Below are positions 1 through 11,640 of a DNA stretch of 64,000 bases, piece after piece. The stretch's first letter is position 1. The number at the start of each line of letters is the position of its first letter. The notes below the pieces were generated by a model. It made no database searches and had not been told where the DNA came from. It saw nothing but the letters and a program-made list of their open reading frames with translations. The position numbers were made by a program, and so were the translations under genes. Origin of the DNA: Megaustenia siamemsis (Eukaryota; Mollusca; Gastropoda; Stylommatophora; Ariophantidae); assembly GCA_032433765.1 (NCBI GenBank), contig JAVIAB010000047.1, positions 13,844,107-13,908,106 of the forward strand, written 5' to 3'.

Positions 1-231
1 AGAGTAGAAATTCACTGCACTGCGACTTTAAAAACACCCTGTATATATTTATTTATATACGAACCTTTACTTCAAGGACACAGGCCGGTGCAGAGATAAA
101 AAAAAAAAAACAACGTTACAAACATGCATAAACCGTTACAATGTTTATTTGTAAAAAGCCAACATATGAAGTTAATGTTCTTGTGCACACCACGACGTAT
201 GAAAGGTCATTTCATATAGACATGCGATTCA

Positions 232-645
232 TCATCATCATCATCATCGAGTGCCATCTCCGCATCGAAGGTTGGCTACCATGGAGCGCCATTCTGCTCT
301 GTCTCTTGCTTTGATGGTGCAGGTTTTCATAGGCTCGTTTGTCCATCTTTTGATGTTACTCGTCCATGTTAGTATTGGTCTCCCTCTGCCTCTTTTACCT
401 TGCATTTTCCCCTACAAGATTACTTTTAGTAGACTGTTGTGTCTTTTAACATGACCCAAAAATCTCATTTGTCTTGTTTGAATTGTGTTTAGTAGTTCTC
501 TTTTTCATTTTTAGTTGTTTTATGACTTCATCGTTTGTTTTCTTTTGCTTTCATCCATTTCTGCCTATTCTTCTATATATATCCACATTTCAAAGGCTTT
601 AATTTTATGTTCTGTTTTCTTGTCTAATGTCCATGTTTCTGCACC
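232..645 (-). mobile_element. LINE-A 3' fragment with (GAT)n tail
   Basis: This is the 3' end of a non-LTR element, closely matching 3357-3780. On minus it carries the C-terminal region of the pol ORF (…WIYRRIGR… to SMVANL) and a tail of about six GAT triplets at 232-248. Family placement in the RTE/CR1 range is inferred from the protein style and the short-repeat tail. Confidence 0.85.
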
Positions 646-769
646 ATATCACGTGCAATTACAGACCTTAAATTAATGTGAATATTTGTTGCATACCCCG
701 TTATATGAACTTTACAGGCACTCGCAAGTACATATATAAATATGTGTAAAGTTTGTATGTATTTTGTGT

Positions 770-827
770 TTGAAATAGCTCAGTGGTTAGTGAACTGAAC
801 TACAAAGGGCAAGGGGTAGGGTTTGAT
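770..827 (+). mobile_element. SINE-1 head fragment joined to LINE-C
   Basis: aaatagctcagtggttagtg and gtagggtttgatcctaa match the SINE-1 promoter half. Sequence switches to LINE-C near 828. The LINE tail at 1402 is not followed by the rest of the SINE, so a chimeric insert is possible. Confidence 0.7.
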
Positions 828-1402
828 CCTAAAGAGGTCAACGCAAAAAATCGAGGTAATTTCCAATATTAGGAAGAAACAATCATCATGTTTAGGCCAT
901 GTAATGAGAAGGGAACAGCTGGAACATATTGCGACAACTGAGAAAATTGAGAGAAGAAGAGATAGAGGGAAGCAAAGAGAAAAGATACCAGACAGCTTAA
1001 GAGAATGGCTTGGCAGAAGGTCAACAACAGAAATGATAAATAACTGTCGAGATATAAAGTAACAGGGAGCCGCGATAGCTCAGTGGTTTGTGAACTGGAC
1101 TACAAAAGACAAGAGGTAGGGTTCGATTCCAACCGAAGGTTTCCGGATAAACCAAAGCTTTAAATTGGTACCGGATTTATTCTGGAAAAATAAAGCGGCA
1201 CGGGCGTAATACCGACCACATTACCCCAAAAATAATGTGCCGAATGTCTGTAAAATTTATTGTCACTAAAATCACATTCCCTATACGCCACTTGGCGTGA
1301 CGGGGGCTCTTGACGTTTTTTTTTATATAGTAAATTAACAGAGAGATATGATCACCTACGCCAGTAGGCATGATACTTGATGGTGATGATGATGATGATG
1401 AT
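828..1402 (+). pseudogene. LINE-C 3' fragment interrupted by SINE-1
   Basis: 828-1062 encodes NIRKKQSSCLGHVMRREQLE and RRDRGKQREKIPDSLREW; after the SINE the last 60 bp (atatgatcacctacgccagt) and a GATGAT tail follow at 1345-1402. Confidence 0.88.
1068..1338 (+). mobile_element. SINE-1, full length, inside a LINE-C end
   Basis: The tRNA-like head starts gccgcgatagctcagtgg (A box TAGCTCAGTGG) and has the B box GGTTCGATTCC. A roughly 190-bp body follows with ggcacgggcgtaataccgac and cgccacttggcgtgacgggg, then a T-rich tail. LINE-C sequence lies on both sides (to 1062 and from about 1345). taacag is a short candidate TSD on the two sides. RNA polymerase III would drive such an element from its internal promoter. 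Confidence 0.88.
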
Positions 1403-2047
1403 AAACGTGCACGTATTCATTAAATTATGTGTAAAAACGTCACACACAATCCGTTCCTGTTTTGGTCTAAAATTATCAAAAGAAAATGAAAGAAAGATTT
1501 TGGGGACGAGGAATGGAGCGAGAAAGGATGAAACAGAACGAATCATAGAGACATTGAAAGAATATTTAGATAGAGAGAGAGGATAAACATGCAAACATGG
1601 CAAAATGTTCGGTGATTATACCGATATACCCTCGTACCACCAGTCCTGAAAATTGATGTAACCTTCCAAATGACTCACTGTGTACTCAGACGCTCGTTTG
1701 TTTGTCCACGAGTCGGGGCCTATATTCTGAAGCTAGACAGCAACATCGGCATATTGTAACCACCGAATTCATAATTAGGTCGAGCTCAGGATGCGGTGCC
1801 TCTTAACTTCAAACACAAAAATGAACGCACGTAACGACGAACTAAATATTAAACTTTGTTTTAGGGTGTATTAGCAGCCTGCGACTTGATACTAGACAAT
1901 GGGACTATAATTGACACTACAAATATTTATTTGTTCAAATGTTTTTTACTGTAATCTTCTTATTTTAACGCTGCAGAAGTAAGAAACGTGAGAAGTTAGA
2001 CATTTTATATATGGCTACCCGAGGATCTCATTACGGTTGGGGATTAA
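1403..2047. other. No recognised feature
   Basis: AT-rich sequence. Short open frames overlap on both strands at 1377-1600 with no domain, and the unit order of the 69-bp array has not begun. Confidence 0.6.
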
Positions 2048-3030
2048 AGAATAGAGCTACTGTAGCCTGTCACGCATGTGTGGCTACTAGGTCCAGACCA
2101 CGGTCTGGGGAGATACAAATGGAGCTACTGTATAGCCTGTCACGCCTGTGTGGCTACTAAGTTCAGACCACGGTATGAGGAGATACAAATGGAACTACTG
2201 TAGCCTGTCACGCCTGTGTGGCTACTAGGTTCAGACCACGGTATGAGGAGATACAAATGGAGCTACTGTAGCCTGTGTGGCTAATAGGTTCAGACCACGG
2301 TATGTGGAGATACAAATGAAGATACTGTAGCCTGTCACGCCTGTGTGGCTACCAGGTACCAGACCACGGTCTAGGGAGATAAAGTAGAGCTACTGTAGCC
2401 TGTCACGCTTGTGTAGCTACATGATCACGGTCTGGGGAGATACAAATGGAGCTACTGTAGCCTGTCACGCTTGTGTGGCTACCAGTTCACGGTCTGGGAA
2501 GATACAAATGGAGCTACTGTAGCCTGTCACGCTTGTGTGGCTACAAGGTACCAGATCACGGTCTGGGGAGATACAAATGGAGCTACTGTAGCCTGTCACG
2601 CTTGTGTGGCTACCAGTTCACGGTCTGGGAAGATACAAATAAAGCTACTGTAGCCTGTCACGCTTGTGTGGCTACCAGGTGCCAGATCACGGTCTGGGGA
2701 GATACAAATGGAGCTAATGTAGCCTGCCATGCTTGTGTGGCTACCAGGTACCAGATCACGGTCTGGGGAGATACAAATGGAGCTAATGTAGCCTGCCATG
2801 CTTGTGTGGCTACCAGGTACCAGATCACGGTCTGGGGAGATACAAATGGAGCTAATGTAGCCTGCCATGCTTGTGTGGCTACCAGGTACCAGATCACGGT
2901 CTGGGGAGATACAAATGGAGCTAATGTAGCCTGTCATGCTTGTGTGGCTACCAGATCACGGTCTGGGGAGAAAATAATGAAACTGCAGTAGCCTGCCATG
3001 CTTGTGTGGCTACCAGGTACCAGATCATGA
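2048..3030. repeat. 69-bp minisatellite, about 14 units
   Basis: The unit runs gagctactgtagcctgtcac, then a cttgtgtggctaccagg block, then ccagatcacggtctgggga and gatacaaatg. Left units are diverged and include shortened copies near 2260-2300 and 2410-2490; the four units from about 2690 to 2930 are nearly identical. As 69 is divisible by three, open frames appear on both strands (WGDTNGANVACHACVATRYQ-like); no start context or domain supports a protein. Confidence 0.95.
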
Positions 3031-3290
3031 CAGGCGTAACAAGGAGGGAACAGCTGCCATGTACCTTGTGTGTCGCAAGTGGCGACTATGGAGGTAGGGG
3101 TCAAGGTCTTCTCCGGTGCTAGGGAGTTCGTGCAGCTAGGCTGAAAACATCTTCATTGCTTTCACTAGCGCATGGTGGGCGTATTTCATAAGTGTACTAT
3201 AGTGTTGTCAGTTGTGACATGAAGGTGATCTGTCTACTAAACTAAATACAGATGGACACACACACATAGATGTATATACACAGAGTGAAT

Positions 3291-3296
<6 letters not shown>

Positions 3297-3334
<38 letters not shown>
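3297..3334. repeat. (GA)n microsatellite
   Basis: About 19 perfect GA dinucleotides just before the LINE-A copy at 3357. Confidence 0.97.
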
Positions 3335-3337
<3 letters not shown>

Positions 3338-3356
3338 GTATATATCACGTGAAATA

Positions 3357-4249
3357 ATCATTATCATCGAGTGCCTTCTCCGCAACGAAGGTTGGCTACC
3401 ATGGAGCGCCATTCTGCTCTGTCTCTTGCTTTGATGGTGCAGGTTGTCATAGGCTGATTTGTCCATCTTTTGATACTACTCGTCCATGTTAAATTGGTCT
3501 GCCTCTGGCTCTTTTACCTTGTATTTTCCCCTACAAGATTACTTTTAGTAGGCTGCTGTGTCTTTTAACATGGCCCAAAAATCGCATTTGTCTTGTTTGA
3601 ATTGTGCTTAGTAGTTCTCTTTCCATTTTTAGTTGTTTTAAGACTTCATCGTTTGTTTTCTTTTCCTTCCATCCACTTCTACCTATTCTTCTATAAATCC
3701 ACATTTCAAAAGCTTCAATTTTCTGTTCTGTTTTCTTGTCTAATGTCCATGTTCTGCACCATATAGGAATATTGAGAAGATGTAACATTTTGCTATTCTT
3801 AGTTTTAGCTCTGGTGTTATTTGTTTTGATGTTAGTATGTTCTTCGTGACATTACAATTACTTTTTGCCATTCCTATTCTTTTGTTTATTTCAGTTGTAC
3901 ATTTTCCATCACTGGTTATAGTATGTCCAAGGTAGTTGTAGCTCTGAACTGTCTCCATGTCTATTCCTTCAATTTTGATATCCACTTGTGGGTTTTGAGT
4001 ATTTTCTTTGTTTATGATCATAGTTTTAGTCTTTTTGATATTAATATCTAGTCCATATTTTTTGCTTGTCATGTTTGTTTCAGTAAGTAATTGTTGTAGA
4101 TCTTTAGGATTTTCTGCTAGTAGTACAGTTTCATCAGCATATCTTAGGTTATTGATTATCTTTCCATTAATGTGTAGGCCTGGCATCTCTATGATGTTTT
4201 TAAAAATGTGCTCAGTGTATAGATTGAACAAGCTTGGTGATAGGATGCA
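3357..4249 (-). pseudogene. LINE-A, 5'-truncated pol pseudogene with TSD
   Basis: The minus strand encodes the end of a reverse transcriptase and its C-terminal region: RYADETVLLAENP (YADD-box relative with E for D), KKYGLDINIKKTK, YNYLGHTITSDG, then WIYRRIGRSGWKEKKTNDE, RFLGHVKRH and EGKIQGKRGRG-like sequence after a frameshift near 3760. The endonuclease and most of RT are absent. The TSD tcacgtgaaata (3345-3356) against tcacttgaaata (4250-4261) has one mismatch. Confidence 0.9.
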
Positions 4250-4261
4250 TCACTTGAAATA

Positions 4262-5304
4262 GAGAGCATAAAGCATCTAACTGTGGGCACACAAGTCGTG
4301 TGTTAACAGCAAGGTCGATAATTCAATATTACTTTATGACGTCATTCCTGTCAATGATACCAGTCTAGACACGGATAACAATAACCATTCTCCTGTAATA
4401 ATCATCTCTTTGCAATAAAAGTAAAAAAAAAAAAATAAATAAAACAAAATATTATTTGATAATGAATAATAAGTATTTTCTTGTAACGAGTAATAAGTAT
4501 TACTGTAAGGGAAGTTAGTATTTCAACTTATCTTATATATAATAACATTATTAATATGTTATGATATATAACCATCTATTAATTGTTGATTGCCTCAATT
4601 TGTGATCTATCTTGTTATTAATGTCTGCATAACACAGTCTCGCTGTTTAATAAGGCCCAATGTGAGGTAGCTTTCATGCGGTGGTCAGGCCCATTCATAC
4701 CTCACCCAGGCCGTTTGTGCGCGATTCACAATGTTTTCATTCGCGGCCTCTTGTACGTGACTGATCTTAAGGCCAATTTCTGTGATCCCAGTTTGTAGTC
4801 GATTTCATTACACGTGAACAAGAAGACAAGTATTTGTGGACCATTCTACTAAATCTCAACTCTCGGACTACGTTCTTAATTCCTTACATATCTACCTCCA
4901 TTCTGATATATCACGTGAAATAAAGTTGGATAATATATATAGCCTTTGGCGTCTTCACAGATGGTTGGTAGCAAGCATCCATGATAAGCCAGTAGTTTGG
5001 TAAACTTTTATTGTCTTATGCTGGATGCTGATTTGCTGCATAGCTTGTCTTGTGGTTGGATCTGCCAATATTGGATAGATAGATCGGTCCGCAGAAGGAA
5101 CAAAGTGTATTTATTGTGCCTGGCCTCGTCCCATTACTCCTTCGCTTTTTGTCTTCCGAATTGATATCAGCACTGCCTTGAAAATTAGTGCCATTTTTAT
5201 ACTTGTTCTCCGTGTGCTACGATCTGCAGACGCATTTTTCTAGTTTCTTTCTCTGATAGAGAATCACTTCAAGGAAGCCCTGTAAATATTCTTATATTCC
5301 CGCA
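4262..5304. other. No recognised feature
   Basis: AT-rich, with a poly-A tract at 4418-4440 and no long frames or clear repeats. Confidence 0.6.
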
Positions 5305-5745
5305 CTGGTCTGCCTGTGGAGGCGGGCTCTGCACGCAGGCAATGGGTTAAGTCATTGCAGAAGCCAAAAATATTTTTAGTTACATTTGTCTACGTTCCCG
5401 GCATGCGGGAGTACGATACAATGAAAGAGCGGACGGGTTGGCTAGCAGCGCTGTAGTTGAAGACGGTCAACCAATCGATCGGTCGGACATCATCAATGCC
5501 CTTCGAGATGTGGGAATGGCACAGTACTTCAACAACCATGAGTCCACGTCACAAATTCGGATGAAAGAGATAGGAGTTATGCTGGACGTAGCCAGAAACG
5601 AGAAACCTATTATTTAAGGGGCTTATCAACCAACACAGAACTGGAGTCGTCAGTCGCTGGACTCTGCGGGACTTGATGGGGAGGGGATCTGAGCACATAT
5701 GGACATGTTCGGAGTGCAATGATGATGACCCTCAAATAACTCAGT
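5305..5745 (+). pseudogene. LINE RNase H fragment
   Basis: gtctacgttcccggcatgcg encodes the VYVPGHAG RNase H motif; the rest matches 20.5 kb (ggacatcatcaatgcccttc, accaacacagaactggagtc). Frameshifts are present. Confidence 0.83.
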
Positions 5746-6242
5746 AACTGGTCTGCCTTTGATAATACACATTTATTAACAGATGTCCCCAAACGATTTG
5801 ATTCGTTGTTGCTCAATTTAGTCAATAGCTGGTACCCACAATGTTTCTGAAGCCTCACTTCTAATCTATCTCTTCTAGTTTTGTTTGCGGTGTTTTTATG
5901 AATTTCATTTTGCTTGTTATTATTTTACGTCTGTGTCGTAAGTAAACTAGATTTGCACTCAAAGCATGTATTATTTCTCCCCCCCCCCCTCCACCCCCCC
6001 CATTGTTGCTACCGTGGTCCCTTCCGTAAGGGGAGAAAAGAATAGTCATTTCTACCTGCCGTGCATGTTGTAAGAGATGACTGAGGAGGTTTAGTAATTG
6101 TCGCCTGTGCAGTCGAGTAGGACGTGCAGGCAGCGACCCTGTCAACAGAATTTACACTTGCATTTTGACGAATGCTGTGACAAGTGGTGGAGCGGATATG
6201 GACGATTGATGCCTGCAATGAAACTGGTTCCTTGAGTAGAGA
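5746..6242. other. Unrecognised sequence with C-rich tract
   Basis: Holds a C-run (5979-6001) and short minus-strand frames without domains. Confidence 0.55.
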
Positions 6243-6505
6243 ATCATCATCATTATCATGTGCCATACCGGTTGGCGTAGGCGATCATTTCCTTCCACAA
6301 TCTTCTATCCACAAAACATCGTATCAGTTCTGTTGTTAACTGTTTTCCATGCCATGACACCAAGTTATCCAGTATTTTCTCTCTTTGTCTCCCGCGATCT
6401 CTCTTTCCTTTTATTTTGCCAGTTGTAACCAAGTATTCCAACTTTCCTCTTCTCATGAAGTGCCCGAAAAATTTTGATTGTTTCTTTCTGATGTTTTTTT
6501 AGGAG
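6243..6505 (-). mobile_element. LINE-C variant, 3' fragment
   Basis: The minus strand encodes RRGKLEYLVTTGKIKGKRDR, REKILDNLVSWHGKQ and ANRYGT, the LINE-C end in the variant form also seen at 13.6 kb. Confidence 0.86.
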
Positions 6506-7081
6506 CTCCCTCTTTGGGAGCCCCTAGCGGGTAGAGAAGAATATGAAAATAAGAAATCGACTATTATTACAGACATAGTGGATACATTTTTTTCAAAATA
6601 TGAATAAAATTAGGTCAGCTTGAGCTATAAAATAAATAATATTTTTATTCTCTTAAAAGAAAATGTAAGGGCGGATTATAATCATGACAGTTTCGTATCA
6701 GTAAACAGAAAAATGACGTATACATGTATAAATGACACATACTTTCTCAGTGTCATGTGGTTATAAGGAATCTCATAAAATATCATCAATATCATTGGAG
6801 CTGTTGATGATTCAGATTCACGTTATAGATTTGAGTGGATCAAAACATTTCTTTGTTGAGTTTGTAAATTTAAAATTACATTTCTTTCCATTAAACTCAT
6901 TCATTCTAGTACAAGTCTGTTTTTGGAACTTTCCCTAATCAAATCGATTGAATTTCCGCAGTATAGCAGGCAGTTCAAAAGGAAAGAAGGACGGGAGCAA
7001 GGCAGGAAGGAAGGGAAGAGAGGACCGTTTTTAATGAAGGGAGGAGGAAAGGAGGAAGGGATGCAGGGAGGAAGAGGGAAA

Positions 7082-7331
7082 GTAGGAAGGAAGGAAGAAA
7101 GGAAGGAGGGAAAGTAGGAAGGAAGGAAGGTAGGTAGCAAGAAAGGAGGGAAGGAAGGAAGGAAGGAAGGAAGGAAGGAAGGAAGGAAGGAAGGAAGGAA
7201 GGAAGGAAGGAAGGAGGAAGGAAGGAAGGAAGGAAGGAAGGAAGGAAGGAAGGGAAGGAAGGAAGGAAGGAAGGAAGGAAGGAAGGAAGGAAGGAAGGAA
7301 GGAAGGAAGGAAGGAAGGAAGGAAGGAAGGA
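7082..7331. repeat. (GGAA)n microsatellite
   Basis: About 250 bp of GGAA tetranucleotides with a few GGGA/GAGG interruptions, preceded by 100 bp of degenerate purine sequence (6980-7080). Arrays of GGAA can present many ETS-type cores; whether that matters here is unknown. All open frames over it are Ser/Phe/Leu/Pro artefacts. Confidence 0.96.
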
Positions 7332-7489
7332 CATGCAGCCAACAATCTAAACTATAATCAGGAAGAGAAGTTCAACATTCACCGGAGAAGGAATAACTAG
7401 ATAATCACAAAATGAAAGTGGGGACAACAGGAGAATGAAAGGAAAAGAGGTTGTGAGATACTGAGAACATTGGTAAAAAAAAAAAAAAG

Positions 7490-7770
7490 ACAAGGCTATA
7501 TCGACTACTGAAGCAGAAATTAAGAAGCTCGTACAAATAGGAGCTCAGGAAGAAATACACGGTGAGCTTTCTGTGTATTTCGGTGACACTGAAAAGTTCG
7601 ATAAAGTTAGCCGTAATTATCCAAACTCAACAGCACAGGCACAAAATACAACATGAAAATCAACATCAACAACAACAAAAAAGTCATGATTGTCGCCAAA
7701 GATAAACAGAATATCAAATAACTATAGAATGCAGGCAACTAAAACAAGGAGAGGAATTAAAATACAATAT
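7490..7770 (+). mobile_element. LINE-B'-related internal fragment
   Basis: The right part (caaaatacaacatgaaaatc, aacatcaacaacaac, caactaaaacaaggagagga) matches 17600-17715. The left part is more diverged. Confidence 0.65.
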
Positions 7771-7777
7771 AAATATT

Positions 7778-7978
7778 AAAATTCGACTGCGTTTACTTTC
7801 GGTGCGGCCTGGCCTTATGTCTTTCGGCGTGTGCTGTGGCTGCTCTAATGGGGACTGCAGTTGCTTTTATTTTTTTTTTATCTCTCAGTGTGAGATGTCA
7901 AATCGGATAATACCACTGGCACGGGCGGTTGAGTAATTATGGATTTTAATTCGTCTTCAGTGATACCGGAGCCTTCGA
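7778..7978 (-). mobile_element. Dispersed repeat R, partial
   Basis: gcacgggcggttgagtaatt and cgtcttcagtgataccgg match repeat R; only about 200 bp is present. Confidence 0.75.
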
Positions 7979-8046
7979 CTAACTGCAACTACAATATCCC
8001 GATATATGGAAAACAGAATGTCGTGTGGATGGATATCAGTGACATG

Positions 8047-8180
8047 ATTATGCCACAGCCATCTATAGTTTGCTTAGGCCTGTGGACTGCAAGGGATTAC
8101 TAAATGGTTATGACATTTCCAGATTTGTGAGCAGAGGCGGTTGTGGATAAAATAACACCAGCTTTCTATAACACGCACAG
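8047..8180 (+). mobile_element. Partial MITE relative
   Basis: cacagccatctatagtttgc, ttaggcctgtggactgcaag and gtgagcagaggcggttgtgg parallel 14030-14165. Confidence 0.6.
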
Positions 8181-8204
8181 TTATAATAATATATATATAT
8201 ATGC

Positions 8205-8681
8205 TTCTGCTTCTTCCTCTTCTTCTTCTTCTTTCTCTTCTTTTCTCTGATACCTAAAAGGTGTCGTGGTTTATATCATTTGTCGTTCTTGTGCTGCTCG
8301 AATTGTCTGAATTAGTGATTTTCCTTTGTTGTTACATGTCTCTGTTACTGCATCTATCCATCTTCTTCTGGGTCTTCCTCTTGGTCTTTGTCCATGCATT
8401 CTCGAGAAGAACGCCCTTGATGGTGATTGGTAAGGATTCATTCTGACCAGGTGGCCAAACCATTTAAATTGTTGTTGTTCTATATATTCTTGGCAGGGTT
8501 TTGTTCCTACCATTTTTCTTATGGTTTCATTTGGTATTCTATCTCTTCTTGTGTTGTTTGTTACTTTTCTCAAGCATCGCATCTCACACGTATTGATCTT
8601 TCTTAAATGTGATTTAGAAAGGGTCCATGTTTGACTTTCATAGCATAAAGTTGGTATGAAGATGCGATTTATCATTTGTTG
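8205..8681 (-). pseudogene. LINE-B 3' fragment with (GAA)n tail
   Basis: On minus it encodes IFIPTLCYESQTWTLSKSHL, CLRKVTNNTRRDRIPNE, QFKWFGHLVRMN and RPRGRPRRRWID, the C-terminal region of a LINE pol. The tail is an imperfect GAA run (8205-8245). Flanks tatatatatatgctt at both sides (8192-8206, 8682-8696) are a possible, low-complexity TSD. Confidence 0.88.
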
Positions 8682-8699
8682 TATATATATATGCTTTAT

Positions 8700-9399
8700 A
8701 TGTCACAAATGTTTCGTTATTATGGGATTTCATTCTCAGCCCACAGGCGTTAGGAAAACTTTAGATGACTGTGGTTGTTTTCACAAAACTACAATTAACT
8801 AACACCATAACTTTTGAGCTTGATCATCAGAAATGAATGCTATAATTTTACAGTTTTGACGTTTTGACGTCAGTTTTATTTGGCGCCAACGACGTGCGGT
8901 CACCACACCTTTCGAGGTTTACCTAATTGGTAGATGGTTGTTATGGTTACCCAGATTGGCTTTCGGCCTTGTTGAAAACGTGAGTGATAATATTTGTTTA
9001 TGTGATCACGTCACTTCCGGGATTACTTTCATCAGCGAGGATGTTTGTTAGTTTTGAGCCGTTAAACTCCGCTCAGACCAACAGCTCAGATGTCATTTCC
9101 GGTACACTGTAACGATTTTTCATTATCTTACCATTGAATTATTTTTATATAACTAATTTATAATGGTATCATTAATGTATGATTTTATTATATAATTTTG
9201 CATGTAATGTTCTCCCATCATCATTATTGTAATGTGTACTATTGGTTTATTCTCCTCGTATTTATATTCTTTGAGCATTTCTATACTTATACTTGTGTTT
9301 AGTTATTTTACTCATTTGTCTTGTACTTTGTAATTTTTTTTGCAACGACATACTGTCTGCATTTTTCCAGCCGGTCTCTGTACGTTGGTGGTATAAAAG
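8700..9399. other. No recognised feature
   Basis: Contains a moderately GC-richer stretch (8870-9120) and an isolated gtataaaagg at 9388, which belongs to the SINE tail side and is not taken as a promoter. Confidence 0.5.
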
Positions 9400-9655
9400 G
9401 AGTAAAGGTTCCCTCCTCTCCTTGCTAGACCTATGGGAAATATGGTTTTAGTGACCACATTTTACCATGACCACGGCACATTTTTGGGTCAGGCCGTCTT
9501 TACCTCTTAGAAAAAAAAAATGACTCTGGTACCCATTTTTAGAGGCTTGGTGAACCCCGGAGCTTTGTCGGTTCGAAAAAAAGAAATCCTTTCTGGGGAT
9601 CGAACCCTTCCTATCAGCAAGCGCGCACACGAGCCAGGAATGCTGCTTTACTTCA
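9400..9655 (-). mobile_element. SINE with SINE-1-like body but a different head
   Basis: On minus, the body has ggggttcacc and aaaatgggtaccag, as in SINE-1. The head instead ends at ggctcgtgtgcgcgcttgct with ggggttcgatccc-like promoter sequence. The 3' tail reads ggagggaacctttactcc, which is the core of the 35-bp satellite at 61.5 kb. Confidence 0.7.
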
Positions 9656-10169
9656 GCTTTGTATCTTTAGCACAGTACCGAGTGACCGAATTTTGCTTTA
9701 ATATAATTTTTCCTTGTTTTTCACACCGCCATCCGTATGCTCGGATGGTCCTCGCCTTACAGGCAGATATTCTCCGATTTCAGAGGTACCCTTTTTTTTT
9801 AATCGTCAAGACTTTTGATGTTTTGAGTAGATTCTTTATATCAGGTTTGCCATGAAAGCGGCCATTTCTTGGTATAGGGGTCAAGGCAAAGAAATGTATA
9901 CAAATGCGAAGATGCGGTCAAGATGATCGTCAAGCTGATCGTCAAGCTGATCGACAAGAATAAATAAAAGAAACATATTTTTTTTTTAAATAGTATGGTT
10001 AAAGCTTTACGTAATTAATGGACGGCAGAAATTTGAACGACGTTTCTGCTCAATAAGTCTTCAGCAGGATTTACAAATAACACACGCACAGATATGTAAG
10101 TAAATAAAATTAGCCTCTACATGGATAACTAATAATGAAGTATAATGAAGTATTTACTCATTATAAATT

Positions 10170-10522
10170 AAAGTCTTTGAAGTGTGGATTTATAGAAGAG
10201 TATGAAGAATTGGAGGGGAAAAAAACAACGATGAAGTCTTAAAACAGCTAAAAATAAAAAGAGAACTACTAAACACAATTAAAACAAGACAAATTAGATT
10301 TTTGGGCTTATTAAAAGACACAGCAGCCTACTAAAAGTAATCTTGGAAAGGAAAATACAAGGTAAAAGAGGCAGACCAAGACTAACATGGACGAGTAACA
10401 TCAACAGATGAACTAGTCAGCCTATGACAACCTGTACAATCAAAGCAAGAGACAGCGCGGAATGCCGCTCCATGGTAGCCAACATTCGATGCAGAGACGG
10501 CACTCAATGATGATAATGATGG
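10170..10522 (+). mobile_element. LINE-A 3' fragment
   Basis: It matches other LINE-A copies from gtggatttatagaagag through gacgagtaacatcaacag to cactcaatgatgataatg. Frameshifts break the ORF (gaggggaaaaaaacaac). Confidence 0.85.
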
Positions 10523-10771
10523 TAATTTAACCATACCATATTTTTCACTTGTTTTTTTTCCATTGCTCATTTTTGGTATACGCTTTTCGGTTTCCAACTG
10601 CCAAGGGTTCTCATGTTAGAGTGCACACTGTACCTCCTTTTTATTTGTTATTATCTACAAATGCTATACATAGAATCTCACTACTCAGAAATAGAGGGAG
10701 GACATAGTCCCACTTCTTATGGTGGGATTCGAACCATGAGCCTCATTGTTCTGAGGCCGACGTCTTGTCTC

Positions 10772-10907
10772 TCATCATCATGTGCCATACCGGTTGGCGT
10801 AGGTGATCATGTCCCTCCACAATCTTCTATCTACAGTGCATCGTATCAGTTCTGTTGTTGGCTGTTTTCCATGCCATGACACCAAGCTATCCAGTATCTT
10901 GTCTCTA
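10772..10907 (-). mobile_element. LINE-C variant, last 135 bp
   Basis: atcatcatgtgccataccgg to ccaagctatccagtatc, the same end as at 6243 with its GAT tail. Confidence 0.82.
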
Positions 10908-11017
10908 GACGAAACAAAATCCCTCCAGACTGCTTCCAGTTTCCGGTGAAGACGTAAGGGCTTAATTTATGACAGAAAGACCTCGGGAATGTGAACGAAC
11001 TCCGTAACACTAATTTG

Positions 11018-11338
11018 GTTATGGAAGGTCCCAGTATCACTGCAAACGAATTAAAATCCATAATTGCTCAACCGCCCGTGCCAGCGTAATCATCCGAATC
11101 TCATCTCCCAAACAAAGAAAGGTAACTGTAGTCCCCATCATATCAGTCTCAGCACACGCCAAAAGACATAAGGCGAAACCGCGCAGAAAGTGAACACAGC
11201 CAACTGTTCCCTGTCGTACGATATCATCATTCATCGTAAACAATTGGAATATCGAAACATGATCAAAACGGATGAGACACGCAGCTCACGGTGTGCACAG
11301 AAAACTTAACTCAGTAGCTCCTGCAACAAGCCGGAAAT
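11018..11338 (+). mobile_element. Dispersed repeat R, 320-bp form
   Basis: ggttatggaaggtcccagta, aaatccataattgctcaacc, cacacgccaaaagacataag and gtagctcctgcaacaagccg. It stops where the longer copies continue. Confidence 0.82.
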
Positions 11339-11424
11339 CTGTAACACTAGAGATGGTGTATGATACAATTTAAGAAAATTGATTATTGCATTGGTGTTAA
11401 CAATTGTAGTTTTTAATCGCTTAT

Positions 11425-11640
11425 TTTTAGAAATAGTCATTTTCATCACCATCATTATCATCATCATGATCACTGTCATCATCATTATAACCACCACCAC
11501 TATCAACAGCATTATCATCATTATCATCCATTATTATCGTCATTGACATCCATCATAGTTATTATCATCATTACATTCACCATCATTTTCACCAACGTCG
11601 TCACCATCATCACCATCATCACATCATCACCAAGTACTGT
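11425..11640. repeat. Degenerate (ATC/ATT)n trinucleotide tract
   Basis: About 200 bp rich in catcat, cattat and accacc triplets. It resembles the GAT-type tail of LINE-A/C elements, but no element body is recognisable beside it. Confidence 0.85.

Noticed and set aside
1068..1140. True tRNA gene at gccgcgatagctcag and similar sites
   Set aside because: A and B boxes are present but the cloverleaf is poor, a conserved 190-bp body follows, and many dispersed copies have TSDs, so these are SINEs.
2473..2991. 172-residue Cys/His-rich repeat protein (VACHACVATR units)
   Set aside because: The 69-bp array gives open frames on both strands; the left units break the frame and nothing marks a start or splice site.
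9380..9400. TATA-box promoter at gtataaaagg
   Set aside because: It sits beside a SINE tail and no first exon follows; a match this short is expected by chance in AT-rich DNA.
11306..11527. Met/Ile-rich small protein on minus
   Set aside because: Artefact of the ATC/ATT trinucleotide tract.
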